A stretch of 64,000 nucleotides of DNA. Origin: JANYHH01 sp965249745. Its GTDB lineage: Bacteria; Deinococcota; Deinococci; Deinococcales; JAAFIG01. The notes below the pieces were generated by a model. It saw only the letters and a program-made list of their open reading frames with translations. It did no database searches and had not been told where the DNA came from. The position numbers were made by a program, and so were the translations under genes. The DNA is taken from assembly GCA_965249745.1 (NCBI GenBank), contig OZ252252.1, forward strand, positions 3,472,001 through 3,536,000, written 5' to 3'. Below are positions 6,726-13,975 of this stretch, piece by piece; within the stretch, counting starts at the first letter, position 1, and each line of letters opens with the position of its first letter.

Positions 6726-8480
6726 TTACTTCTTAGCGATCCAAGTCATCTCCAAAGCTCGAGCGCCCGTGATCGCGTTGGCAATCTCTTTCGGGTACTC
6801 GCCGCGAACGCGCTGGTTCCAGGTGAAGTGCGCCAACGGCGAGGCAATGTAGGTCACGTCCTGGACGCTACTCTGAATCGCCTGAATCTGATAGCCGATC
6901 TGCTTGCGCTTAACAATATCGAACTCGCGCACGCCTTTGGTGTACAACGTTTGCAGCTCACGCTCCCAGCCGAACAAGCACTTGCCGCTGCGGTTGATGT
7001 CGTGCAGGCGTCCGGTGCAGGACAGCACGCTCTGCCCGAACGGAAACAGCAGGCTGCCACCGCCCAAGCCCAGAAAGCTCGAGTCCCACTTGCGGTCCAG
7101 CCCTGCCTCGTCCTGCTTCTCGTAGACGGAGTTGATGTCCAGTGGGCGCAGGTTCATCTTGACGCCGACCTTCTTGGCTTCGTCGCGGATGATCTGGGCG
7201 GTCGCGGCATCGGTTTTTTCCGAAGCGCCGTACATCAGATCAAATTCCAGCACGCGGCCCTTGGCGTTGACCAGGTATCCAGCCCCGTTCTTCTTGGCGT
7301 AGCCCAGCCCAGAGAGCAGCTTCGTGGCCGCCTCCGGGTTGAAATCGTACTTGCTGATCTTCGGAGCCACCCAGTCCTTGAAAACTTCGTACACGCTCGA
7401 GTACGCCGGGGTCGCCTGCCCGCCGTAGGCGATATCAATGATCGCAGATCGGTTTACCAGATGACTCATGGCGCGTCGGAAATCGGCGCTGCGGAACAGG
7501 CGCTCTTTCTCTGGGTCGGACTTCTTGTTCATGTTGAATTCCCAGAAGCTGGAACTTGCGGCTGGACTGACTCGAGCGCGCAGTTCGGCGTTCAGTTTCT
7601 TGCCGTCAATCGCCTTTTTGATCTGAGCCAAGTCGTCCGAGTTGCGCGGCGAGTACACGTCCACCGCGTCACTCAGGTAGGACAGCAGGGCCGCGTTGGA
7701 ATCCTTCACGACGGAAACCTGCAAACCGTCCAGGTACGGGAGCGCCGCGCCGCTCTCGTCCTTGTTCCACTCACCCCAGAGCGGGTTTCGCACGAAGGTG
7801 AAGCGCTCGCCGGGTTTGAACCCGCTCAGTCGCCACGCACCGAAACTGACGAGCGTTTTCGGATCGCTGTTCAAACGCCAGGCGGTGCGAATCGCGTCCG
7901 CACCGCCCTTGGCGTAAATCGGACCGAAGACCTGATTGGGCCACGGCGAGTACGAAATAATTTCAATCGCCGTCGCGTCCACTCGAGGGAACACGAATTG
8001 AACCGTGCTGGCATCCAGCGCTTTGGCCTGCACGGTTTTTCCTTCCATCTGGAAGGTGTCAAAGTAATTGCTCGAGACTTTCGGGTCGGTGTGAATCTTC
8101 CAGGTCGTCACCCAGTCCTGCGCGACCAGCGGCTTCCCGTCCGACCATTTCATGCCGGGACGGACTTTCAGCGTCCAAGTGAGCTTGTCGGCGGAAACCT
8201 TGTAGGACTCCGCCATGTACGGGATGTACTCGTAGGTCTTCGGGTCCAGCGTGAAAAATCCTGATGGACCAGAAATGATGTCCGGCACGCTACCGCTCTC
8301 CACAGTCACGAACGGATTGAAGGTGCGCGGGTCACTTGTCTGCGCCCGTCGCAGCACGCCGCCGCGTTGCGCCTCGCTGGCCGCGCCTGTCGTCCAACCC
8401 GCCTTCCAGACGAACGGAGCCGCCGAAACCCCCGAGCCGAGCAGACTCAGGGCCAGTGTCACTATCCAGGTTTTACGCAT
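6726..8480 (-). CDS. ABC transporter substrate-binding protein, oligopeptide/family 5
   Basis: Periplasmic solute-binding protein of the SBP_bac_5 family (peptide, nickel or related substrates). It has a signal peptide with a lysine/arginine start and hydrophobic core, probably cleaved after VSA near residue 20. The family pattern follows: RTFNPFVT, a lobe I with AESYKVSADKLTWTLKVRPG and KWSDGKPLVAQD, and later HLVNRSAIID. The 584-aa length is normal. A ribosome site AAGGGGG precedes the ATG. No permease or ATPase gene is adjacent, so its transporter partners must be elsewhere. The substrate cannot be told from sequence. Confidence 0.9.
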   Translation of the reverse strand: MRKTWIVTLALSLLGSGVSAAPFVWKAGWTTGAASEAQRGGVLRRAQTSDPRTFNPFVTVESGSVPDIISGPSGFFTLDPKTYEYIPYMAESYKVSADKLTWTLKVRPGMKWSDGKPLVAQDWVTTWKIHTDPKVSSNYFDTFQMEGKTVQAKALDASTVQFVFPRVDATAIEIISYSPWPNQVFGPIYAKGGADAIRTAWRLNSDPKTLVSFGAWRLSGFKPGERFTFVRNPLWGEWNKDESGAALPYLDGLQVSVVKDSNAALLSYLSDAVDVYSPRNSDDLAQIKKAIDGKKLNAELRARVSPAASSSFWEFNMNKKSDPEKERLFRSADFRRAMSHLVNRSAIIDIAYGGQATPAYSSVYEVFKDWVAPKISKYDFNPEAATKLLSGLGYAKKNGAGYLVNAKGRVLEFDLMYGASEKTDAATAQIIRDEAKKVGVKMNLRPLDINSVYEKQDEAGLDRKWDSSFLGLGGGSLLFPFGQSVLSCTGRLHDINRSGKCLFGWERELQTLYTKGVREFDIVKRKQIGYQIQAIQSSVQDVTYIASPLAHFTWNQRVRGEYPKEIANAITGARALEMTWIAKK

Positions 8481-8891
8481 GGAACCCCCTTGGTTCTGGT
8501 GTCGTCCAACACACGCCGTTTAGTCTAGCCGGTAGCGTCTAAAGAACGATGACGGGGTTGTGACGAAGATGAATCGGAAGGCTTCGTGCTAGGTGAGGTT
8601 ACTGCGCGTCAGATCTCGAGGCGGGGTGAATAAGTATCTGTGAGTCAAAACTTGGAGTTGTCCACCTGTTCAAGATTTTTACAGGCGTACAACTCCAACC
8701 GGATATCCTTCATTCAAATCAGACTGTCCCTCGAGACGAGTGAGAACGGATACTGTCACCCTCGAGGGGAAACGGGTGGCGAGGGTTTACTCGGCGATCC
8801 GCTTACAAACTTGCTTCGAGTCGCGGTGCTAGCCCGGCCTTCTCTCAGGACCGAAAACACTCGAGTGACCGACGCTGCTAGAATCCGATCA
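8481..8891. other. Divergent intergenic region between the binding protein and the LapA-like gene
   Basis: About 410 bases. An ORF on the plus strand runs through it into the LapA-like gene, but its upstream part has no family features. The region contains a long inverted repeat (8652-8698) and several CTCGAG sites. A TAGAAT box near the right end serves the LapA-like gene. Confidence 0.4.
8652..8698. repeat. 10-bp perfect inverted repeat, terminator-like on the minus strand
   Basis: TTGGAGTTGT and ACAACTCCAA are separated by 27 bases that contain a second small pairing (CCTGT/ACAGG). On the minus strand the right end is followed by GTTTTG. The element shares AAAACTTGGA and CAAGATTTTTAC with the region at 52228-52306, so both may belong to one small repeat family. 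Confidence 0.45.
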
Positions 8892-9251
8892 ATGAAAGCC
8901 TTGCAGTACCTTCAGGTCTTCCTGCTCATCGCTGGCATCGTCTATCTGGCGGTGTTCCACTTTCGTAACCTCAGCAACGGCGCGGTGATCTTCGACATTC
9001 CGTTCGCCGCTCCGATTGGCGGTTTCGCCAGTCTGGCGCTGCTGTTCGGTTTCATCGGCGGTCTGCTGTACGGCTTACTGATCGCCTCACCGCACTTGGT
9101 CCGGCGCTCGTTCGTGATGCGCCGCATGAGCAAACGCATCCGTGACCTGGAAAACGAGAACGCCAAGCTCCGCCCGGTCGGTGAGACGCCGCGCATCCCG
9201 GATCGCAACGGCGACGCGCTCGAGGATTGGCGTTCGCAGGGGAAGCTGTAA
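8892..9251 (+). CDS. LapA-domain membrane protein
   Basis: A 119-aa protein with two membrane helices (residues about 5-22 and 42-66) followed by a charged coiled-coil (SKRIRDLENENAKLR). This is the layout of LapA/DUF1049 proteins, which act in lipopolysaccharide assembly in enterobacteria. In Deinococcota the role is not established. I place the start at MKALQYLQVFLL because TAGAAT lies 7 nt before this ATG (leaderless type), although the frame is open for 84 more codons upstream. A large hairpin follows the gene. Confidence 0.78.
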   Translation: MKALQYLQVFLLIAGIVYLAVFHFRNLSNGAVIFDIPFAAPIGGFASLALLFGFIGGLLYGLLIASPHLVRRSFVMRRMSKRIRDLENENAKLRPVGETPRIPDRNGDALEDWRSQGKL

Positions 9252-9274
9252 TTCCCAAGCTCGCAGTCCCGACC

Positions 9275-9320
9275 ACCTCGAGCTGCCGATGTCAAGCTTT
9301 TGGGATCGGCAGCTCGAGGT
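9275..9320. terminator. Perfect 16-bp inverted repeat between convergent genes
   Basis: ACCTCGAGCTGCCGAT and its exact complement flank a 14-base loop. It lies between the LapA-like gene (+) and the DUF2256 gene (-), so it could end transcription from both sides. Neither side has a T-run, so a classical intrinsic terminator is not shown. Each arm contains one CTCGAG. Confidence 0.5.
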
Positions 9321-9484
9321 CAGTCGCGTTTGGCGTTCGCGCGGCAGCGGTCCGAGCAGTAAACCACGCTCTCCCAGTTGTTCCGCCAGGCTTTGCGCCA
9401 GGTGAACGGTTTGCCGCAGACTGGGCAGATTTTGCTGGGGCGTTCGCTCGGTTTCTTGCCGCCGCCGAAGATCTTTCCGGGCAT
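9320..9484 (-). CDS. DUF2256 zinc-knuckle protein, 54 aa
   Basis: The ORF encodes a basic start (MPGKIFGGGKKPSERPSK), then ICPVCGKPFTWRKAW and VYCSDRCRANAK. The two CxxC-type pairs (C20, C23, C43, C47) with a Trp-rich centre are the hallmark of DUF2256, small probable zinc-binding proteins often encoded next to cryptochrome/photolyase genes. That fits here. The ATG overlaps the stop of the upstream photolyase-like gene (TGATG), so the two are coupled. Biochemical function is unknown. The stop codon touches the arm of the hairpin at 9275-9320. Confidence 0.85.
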   Translation of the reverse strand: MPGKIFGGGKKPSERPSKICPVCGKPFTWRKAWRNNWESVVYCSDRCRANAKRD

Positions 9485-9924
9485 CAGCCGAGCACCTCGC
9501 GTTCCACCTGTTTCCAGAACGCGCTAAAGCGTTTGACCCGTCGGCCGTACCCGGTCAGCCGAGGAGCCGCGTAAACCACGACGCCGAAGCCCTCCGACTG
9601 CAACGCCTTCAGCGTTCGCTCGAGTTCCGGCGTGTAGACCCTGGTGACATGAATCTGGGTGCGACCCAGTTCCCTGGCGTAGGCGGCGATCTCCTCGGAT
9701 GGCACACCAAGGCAGGCTCGAGTTCTGGCGCGCCCCTGAAAGGCTTCTGTCGCGCTCTCGAACATGAATTGCAGTCGGGCGAAGGAGATTCGGTTGGTTT
9801 CCAGGAACGGTCGGTCGAACACGAAGATGGCGGGCGCGTCCGGGTTCTCCAGCATGGCCGGATCGGTCGGGGAGAGACTACCGCCGTGCAACCAGACGAG
9901 TGCGCCCCCAAGGTCCGGTGTCAT
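9484..9924 (-). CDS. Photolyase/cryptochrome N-terminal alpha/beta-like protein (split form)
   Basis: 146 aa. It contains GALVWLHGGSLSPTDPAML, then APAIFVFDRPFLE and a Rossmann-like alternation ending in FWKQVEREVLG. This resembles the antenna-chromophore (alpha/beta) domain of DNA photolyases and cryptochromes, here as a separate protein. The FAD-binding half is encoded two genes upstream (10423-11241). With the DUF2256 gene directly downstream this makes a photolyase-related operon. The similarity to the photolyase N-domain is by pattern only, so the call is moderate. An unrelated Rossmann-like protein is the alternative. Confidence 0.6.
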   Translation of the reverse strand: MTPDLGGALVWLHGGSLSPTDPAMLENPDAPAIFVFDRPFLETNRISFARLQFMFESATEAFQGRARTRACLGVPSEEIAAYARELGRTQIHVTRVYTPELERTLKALQSEGFGVVVYAAPRLTGYGRRVKRFSAFWKQVEREVLG

Positions 9925-9937
9925 CGTGCGCCCGATA

Positions 9938-10435
9938 TCACAGTGCCGCCTCGATTTTGTCCACCACGTCCGTGACGGAATCTTCAGCCGTGACCACGAT
10001 TGTCACGGCGCTCACCTCAACGGGTTCCTCGAGCGTTTGCAGTTGAGAACTCAGCAACCCGTGCGGAAAAAAGTGATCGGTTCGCGCTTCGAGCCGCCGC
10101 CGCAGCAAGTCTGGTGCGACCTTCAGATACACGAAACGCGTCTGCGAGGAAACCGTGAGCCGCGCCCGGTGACTGGCTCTCAGCGCGGAACAGGCCAGCA
10201 CGACGCTCTCCTGGGCAGTCACCAGGTTCAGCAGCGCGGAGCGAAGAGCAGCGTAAAACGGGGCGCGGTCAACCTCGGAGAGCGGTGCGCCCGCCGCCAT
10301 CTTGCGCAGGTTCTTGCCGGGGTGAAACTCGTCACCTTCGATAAAGTGCCCATTCAAACGCGCCGCCAGCATCCGACCGACCTCGCTCTTGCCGCTGCCC
10401 GCGACCCCCATGACGATCACGATCATCCCGCCCAA
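9938..10435 (-). CDS. gntK: Gluconokinase
   Basis: Phosphorylates D-gluconate to 6-phosphogluconate for the pentose phosphate or Entner-Doudoroff route. The P-loop GVAGSGKS lies at residues 10-17, followed by GDEFHPGKN, LACSALRASHR, FVYLKV and the substrate-lid motif HFFPHGLLSSQLQTLE, all typical of GntK. The length, 165 aa, is usual. The start at 10435 overlaps the end of the FAD-domain gene by 13 nt. An ATG at 10426 is an alternative. Its place between two halves of a photolyase-like system is odd and probably only reflects operon packing. Confidence 0.93.
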   Translation of the reverse strand: MGGMIVIVMGVAGSGKSEVGRMLAARLNGHFIEGDEFHPGKNLRKMAAGAPLSEVDRAPFYAALRSALLNLVTAQESVVLACSALRASHRARLTVSSQTRFVYLKVAPDLLRRRLEARTDHFFPHGLLSSQLQTLEEPVEVSAVTIVVTAEDSVTDVVDKIEAAL

Positions 10436-11241
10436 CCGAACGACCCGCCGAACAGGTCACGCTCGAGCTGCTTGTAGGATTTGCGAAACGGGCAGGCGGC
10501 GCGGCACAGGGCGCACCAGCGGTTACCGCTGAACCGGGCGATGTTGTCTTGGTTCATGAAGTAGGGCTTACTGGAAAACGTGGACGCGACCCACTGCCAC
10601 GAGAGCGCGTTGCTGGCAATGTCTCCGTCCAGCAGGTGCTCGCGGAAAAAATCCCAGCCCGCCCGCCAGTCCACGCGGCGGAAGTGCGTGACGTAGGCCG
10701 CGAACCACAACCGCTCGTGGTTGTGAAGGTAGCCGTCTTCGATCAGTCGCGTGACCCAGGCGTCCACGCACGGCAACCCGGTCTGAGCCTCGCGGATGTC
10801 GTCCGGCAGCGTCGCCCTCCAGTGCGCCGCATACTTTGCTGGCTCGAGGTTGTCCAGCACAGCCGCGCCCTCCTGCGCCAAGACCAGATTGAAAAATTCG
10901 CGCCAGGCGAGCTGCTTCAGGAACTCGTCGCGCTCACGGCCTCCGACGATAGACCTGGCGTGATCCGCGACCTCAGTTATGGACAGCACGCCGTGACGCA
11001 GGTACATCGAGAGTCTGGATGTGGGGGCGTCCACAAAATTGCGCCGCCCGTAGCCGATGGCGGTGAACGTGCGCAGCGTCTCGAGGGCGGCCGCCCGCCC
11101 GCCCGCCACCGCTGACGCGGCTGGCTCCGTGCTGTACAGCCCTTTGAGCGCCTCTGCCAGATACGGGGTGACCGCCTCGCGGCTCGAGAATTCAGTCTTC
11201 AGTTCCACAGTCGCATTTGACCTCGGTTTGTCGGCCGACAC
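10423..11241 (-). CDS. FAD-binding domain of photolyase/cryptochrome as a separate protein
   Basis: 272 aa covering only the C-terminal FAD-binding half of the photolyase/cryptochrome family. Motifs are LAWREFFNLVL, TGLPCVDAWV, HNHERLWFAAYVTHF, LLDGDIASNALSWQWVAST and KPYFMN. These line the FAD pocket in photolyases. The C-terminus has a Cys cluster (WCALCRAACPF) that could bind a metal or cofactor. GTG at 11241 is chosen because a TACGAT box ends 8 nt upstream. No alpha/beta domain is fused to it; a candidate for that half is encoded downstream. DNA repair or light sensing is plausible and not shown. Confidence 0.82.
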   Translation of the reverse strand: MSADKPRSNATVELKTEFSSREAVTPYLAEALKGLYSTEPAASAVAGGRAAALETLRTFTAIGYGRRNFVDAPTSRLSMYLRHGVLSITEVADHARSIVGGRERDEFLKQLAWREFFNLVLAQEGAAVLDNLEPAKYAAHWRATLPDDIREAQTGLPCVDAWVTRLIEDGYLHNHERLWFAAYVTHFRRVDWRAGWDFFREHLLDGDIASNALSWQWVASTFSSKPYFMNQDNIARFSGNRWCALCRAACPFRKSYKQLERDLFGGSFGWAG

Positions 11242-11291
11242 GATTGTTGATCGTACATTTGCCAGCGTTTCCTCGAGTACGATAGCGTCTG
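11242..11291. promoter_or_regulatory. Back-to-back leaderless-type promoters
   Basis: Only 50 bases separate the divergent genes. Each side has TACGAT 8 nt before its start codon (GTG at 11241 on the minus strand, ATG at 11292 on the plus strand). No ribosome site fits in between, so both mRNAs are probably leaderless, and the -35 regions must overlap. Confidence 0.55.
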
Positions 11292-12218
11292 ATGAAACGA
11301 TTTCTGGCCGTTCTCGGCTTTTTAGGCGCGTGGACCGTTGCTCAGGCGCAAAATCTTGAATTGGGTTTCTCGTATGGCTCGCAGCCCTTCAGCGTCAATC
11401 TGGCACTGACCAATCTGGTCGTGCTGGAAAACCCGGAGCTATCGGTAGAATTCGCCGCCTCGAACCGCCGCGTACAGGCGGGCGTGCAGAGCGCCCTCGA
11501 GTTCGCCCCAATCGGTCGCGCCACCGCCTACGCCCGGTTCGGGGTTGCCTACGCTGGCGGCGTGCGCTTCGAGGCGGCGGCACGCGGCGCGATCGGACCT
11601 GTGGCGCTGGAACTGGCAGTCACCGCTTGGAGCGCCACCTCGAGCGCGTTCAACCCGGTGGCACCGTTCGCCTGGAATCCCGATCCGATCACCGACGGCG
11701 GCTTTTACTTCGCCGGTCAAGGCACGTATCGCTTGAGCCGCACGTTGTTTCTGACGGCGGGCGGACGCTACGGCTCGGCACAATCGCGGCTTTTCACCGG
11801 TTTGGAGAATCGGGCGGGCGATTGGAACTACGGTGGGAACCTGCTGCTGGCGTGGCAGAGTAACGGCTTGACCTACGGCTTGAATCCAACCGTACGCTGG
11901 TCGCCCGCCAGTCAACCCTTCAGTCTCGAGGCGCAAGGCTTCGTGGGCATTAACGAAACGGTTGGGTTCGGCTTTGGCGGCGCGGGCTTGAACTTCAATT
12001 ACCGCTTCGAGGACTTGGGATTGTTCAATGCTTTCGTGATCTACGAGATCTGGCGGCTAGATGTATTACCGTTTCGGTTCGGCGCGAACCTAGAATTAAA
12101 CGTTGGACCGGGCGTGGCGGTGGCTCAAGGGTACGGCGGCGCGGACATCAACTGGGCGTTCGGTTGGGGCTTACGGGTCGCGTATCGGGTGGACCTGGGA
12201 GCCTTGTTCAACCCTTGA
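11292..12218 (+). CDS. Secreted beta-barrel-like protein, probable outer-membrane protein
   Basis: 308 aa with a signal peptide cleaved after AQA (residue 19). The mature part is rich in Gly and aromatic residues and alternates hydrophobic and polar positions (ATAYARFGVAYAGGVRFEA, RLSRTLFLTAGGRYG). It ends in YRVDLGALFNP, not in the Phe/Trp signature of proteobacterial porins. This is the pattern of a transmembrane beta-barrel. I recognise no named family. A TACGAT box 8 nt before the ATG indicates a leaderless mRNA. A LolA-like gene follows, consistent with an envelope function. Confidence 0.65.
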   Translation: MKRFLAVLGFLGAWTVAQAQNLELGFSYGSQPFSVNLALTNLVVLENPELSVEFAASNRRVQAGVQSALEFAPIGRATAYARFGVAYAGGVRFEAAARGAIGPVALELAVTAWSATSSAFNPVAPFAWNPDPITDGGFYFAGQGTYRLSRTLFLTAGGRYGSAQSRLFTGLENRAGDWNYGGNLLLAWQSNGLTYGLNPTVRWSPASQPFSLEAQGFVGINETVGFGFGGAGLNFNYRFEDLGLFNAFVIYEIWRLDVLPFRFGANLELNVGPGVAVAQGYGGADINWAFGWGLRVAYRVDLGALFNP

Positions 12219-12284
12219 GTTCATCAGCTCAACCCCTCAAGTTCTCTTGGCGCTTCGCTCACTGAGACTCAGGAATTGACTCGG

Positions 12285-12316
12285 TACAATACCCATCAGC
12301 GGCTGATAACGCCGCT
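12285..12316 (+). promoter_or_regulatory. Probable promoter and 5' hairpin of the LolA-like gene
   Basis: TACAAT (12285-12290) is a good -10 candidate 75 nt before the GTG start. Directly after it AGCGGC-TGATAAC-GCCGCT (about 12298-12316) can form a hairpin in the leader. No strong -35 is seen. Confidence 0.4.
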
Positions 12317-12365
12317 CCATGACACCTACAGGGGATTCGTTTCCCTGAAGTTCGGAGGCACGACC

Positions 12366-13073
12366 GTGAAACTCACTTTGCCCTTCATCATCACTGGCAG
12401 CATCCTGATTCCCCTGGCACTCGCGCAGGGCGTGACGGTGGATACGGTGCTGAAGAACCTCGAGACGACCTCAAAAGCCACCAAAGACTTCACTGCCTCC
12501 GTGACCGGCAGCGCCGAGCAGAACAATCAGAAAACCAAGTTCGAGGTGAAAATTGCGGGCATCACCGCCGCCAAGTTGACTCGAGTGGATTTTCTGGCCC
12601 CCGACGCGCTGGCAGATAACTTTTTGATTCTGGACAACCAGAACAGTTACAACTATCAGTTCATCACCAATCAGGTCACCATTCAGAAGAACAGCTCGCA
12701 GACTGCGGTCAGCGGCTTTAACCTGAACTTCAGTGCGCTGAACGACTTGCAATCCACCCTCCCGAGGGATCAAGTGGACTTCAAGCCCATCATCTCGGAA
12801 ACGACGCCCGCCGGGAAGGCCTACGTGCTGGACGGCACACCGAAGAAAACGTCTAACTTGGACTTTGATCGGCTCAAGGTCTGGGTGCTGGAAAGCGGCT
12901 GGCGCGTGTACCGCACGCAATCGTTTGATGCGAAAGGCGTGCTGCAATTCGATGTCACGATTCCCGACTGGAAGACCAACACGGGTCTGAAAGCCAGCGA
13001 CCTCTGCAAGCTCCCGAAAGACGCTGAGATCATCAAGAAGGGCAGTCTGAAAAAGGGTTCCTGCGCAGTCTGA
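12366..13073 (+). CDS. LolA-like outer-membrane lipoprotein carrier family protein
   Basis: 235 aa from a GTG start with GGAGG 8 nt upstream. The frame stays open for 30 codons further upstream, but the signal peptide (VKLTLPFIITGSILIPLALA) begins here. The mature part has the LolA/RseB-type layout: an N-terminal helix (TVDTVLKNLETTSKATKDF) followed by alternating beta strands such as NFLILDNQNSYNYQF and LKVWVLESGWRVYRTQSFD. Such proteins bind lipid acyl chains in the periplasm. Sequence alone cannot separate true LolA from related sorting proteins. A strong terminator follows. Confidence 0.75.
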   Translation: MKLTLPFIITGSILIPLALAQGVTVDTVLKNLETTSKATKDFTASVTGSAEQNNQKTKFEVKIAGITAAKLTRVDFLAPDALADNFLILDNQNSYNYQFITNQVTIQKNSSQTAVSGFNLNFSALNDLQSTLPRDQVDFKPIISETTPAGKAYVLDGTPKKTSNLDFDRLKVWVLESGWRVYRTQSFDAKGVLQFDVTIPDWKTNTGLKASDLCKLPKDAEIIKKGSLKKGSCAV

Positions 13074-13092
13074 ACCTCAGCTCGGGCCAGAG

Positions 13093-13128
13093 AGGGACGG
13101 GGCTTCAACGCCGCGTCCCTTCTTTTTT
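13093..13128 (+). terminator. Intrinsic terminator after the LolA-like gene
   Basis: GAGGGACGGGG-CTTCAACG-CCGCGTCCCTTC forms a GC-rich stem followed by TTTTTT. It lies 20 nt after the stop codon. Confidence 0.9.
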
Positions 13129-13184
13129 GAGACCCAAAGCTTCAGCAACTTCAGCGCTGTCTCGAGACCGATCCGGTTTTGCTT

Positions 13185-13373
13185 TCAGCTTTTCTTTCCG
13201 CCAGAAAAGAATCGTAGTAAACCGCCTATTGGAAAGCCGAACATCAAGGTCAGAACAGGCAAGATATAAACGATTCCGCCAGGTCCAATGCGCTCTATAC
13301 TTTTAGGTTCCAGCAACATGTACAACTCGAGACCAAAGAACAACAAGCAGGTGAAGCCGACCGTCCACAGCAA
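13185..13373 (-). CDS. Small two-span membrane protein, 62 aa
   Basis: Two hydrophobic helices (WTVGFTCLLFFGLELYMLL and GIVYILPVLTLMFGFPIGGLL) separated by a short polar loop, with a basic tail (SGGKKS). The start is TTG with GGTGAT upstream. It lies 6 nt after the stop of another small membrane gene, so the two are probably co-transcribed. No family recognised. Confidence 0.55.
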   Translation of the reverse strand: MLWTVGFTCLLFFGLELYMLLEPKSIERIGPGGIVYILPVLTLMFGFPIGGLLRFFSGGKKS

Positions 13374-13379
13374 GGTGTA

Positions 13380-13559
13380 TCACCACCATGAAATGACATT
13401 GATCCCCTGTAAAGAGACCGCTACGACAGCAACTGTTAAAATGATAATCATTAGCCCAAAACTAAAATCTGTGTTGGGAACGATCAACCGGAATGACGCT
13501 ATTAGCAACATCAATCCCAGCCCAAGCCTCAGAACTTGATAACCAACAGTTTTAGCCAT
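13380..13559 (-). CDS. Small two-span membrane protein, 59 aa
   Basis: MAKTVGYQVLRLGLGLMLLI begins the first helix, and FGLMIIILTVAVVAVSLQGI is the second. I choose the ATG at 13559, with AAGG 9 nt upstream, over a TTG three codons earlier. It forms a pair with the gene at 13185-13373, similar in size and topology. No family recognised. Confidence 0.55.
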   Translation of the reverse strand: MAKTVGYQVLRLGLGLMLLIASFRLIVPNTDFSFGLMIIILTVAVVAVSLQGINVISWW

Positions 13560-13600
13560 CGGCAGCAACCTTCACTGTACCCAGCCGCCACCGTAAACCC

Positions 13601-13975
13601 TTAGCGCTTCAGCAACTTCATCGCCGTCTCGAAATCAATCTCGCGCCGCTCGAGTTTTCCCAGCACGTCATCACCTGACCCGCTCGAGCTGGGCGGAGCT
13701 TCCGGCTCTCCCCCGCCGAGGGCGTCCACGATGGCGTCCAACCTCGAGCGGGCGGTGTTGTAACTGACGCCCATTGATTCCGCCAACTTCTGCACGTTGC
13801 CCCGGTAGCGCAGCAGCAGCCCAGCGAACTCGAGTTGTTCCACGCTCAGGCGACCGATCCAGCCGAAGCGAAACTCGCCCTCCATGACCAACCCGCGAGA
13901 CTTGTTTTCCAGGCGGGTGACGACGAGTTCGTCATCGGTGATTGGGTCGCGGGTGATGAGTGGGTAGGGCTTCAT
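13601..13975 (-). CDS. DUF2089-family protein with helix-turn-helix
   Basis: 124 aa. The core (LSVEQLEFAGLLLRYRGNVQKLAESMGVSYNTARSRLDAIVDALG) is the DUF2089 helix-turn-helix, and a Leu-rich tail (FETAMKLLKR) follows. Most DUF2089 proteins start with a zinc-ribbon CPxC pair. Here the N-terminus (KPYPLITRDPITDDELVVTRL) has no cysteines, so metal binding is lost. The ATG overlaps the stop of the upstream gene by 4 nt (ATGA). DUF2089 proteins are usually encoded beside SHOCT-like or DUF4097 partners, as here. Probable DNA-binding regulator; target unknown. Confidence 0.82.
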   Translation of the reverse strand: MKPYPLITRDPITDDELVVTRLENKSRGLVMEGEFRFGWIGRLSVEQLEFAGLLLRYRGNVQKLAESMGVSYNTARSRLDAIVDALGGGEPEAPPSSSGSGDDVLGKLERREIDFETAMKLLKR

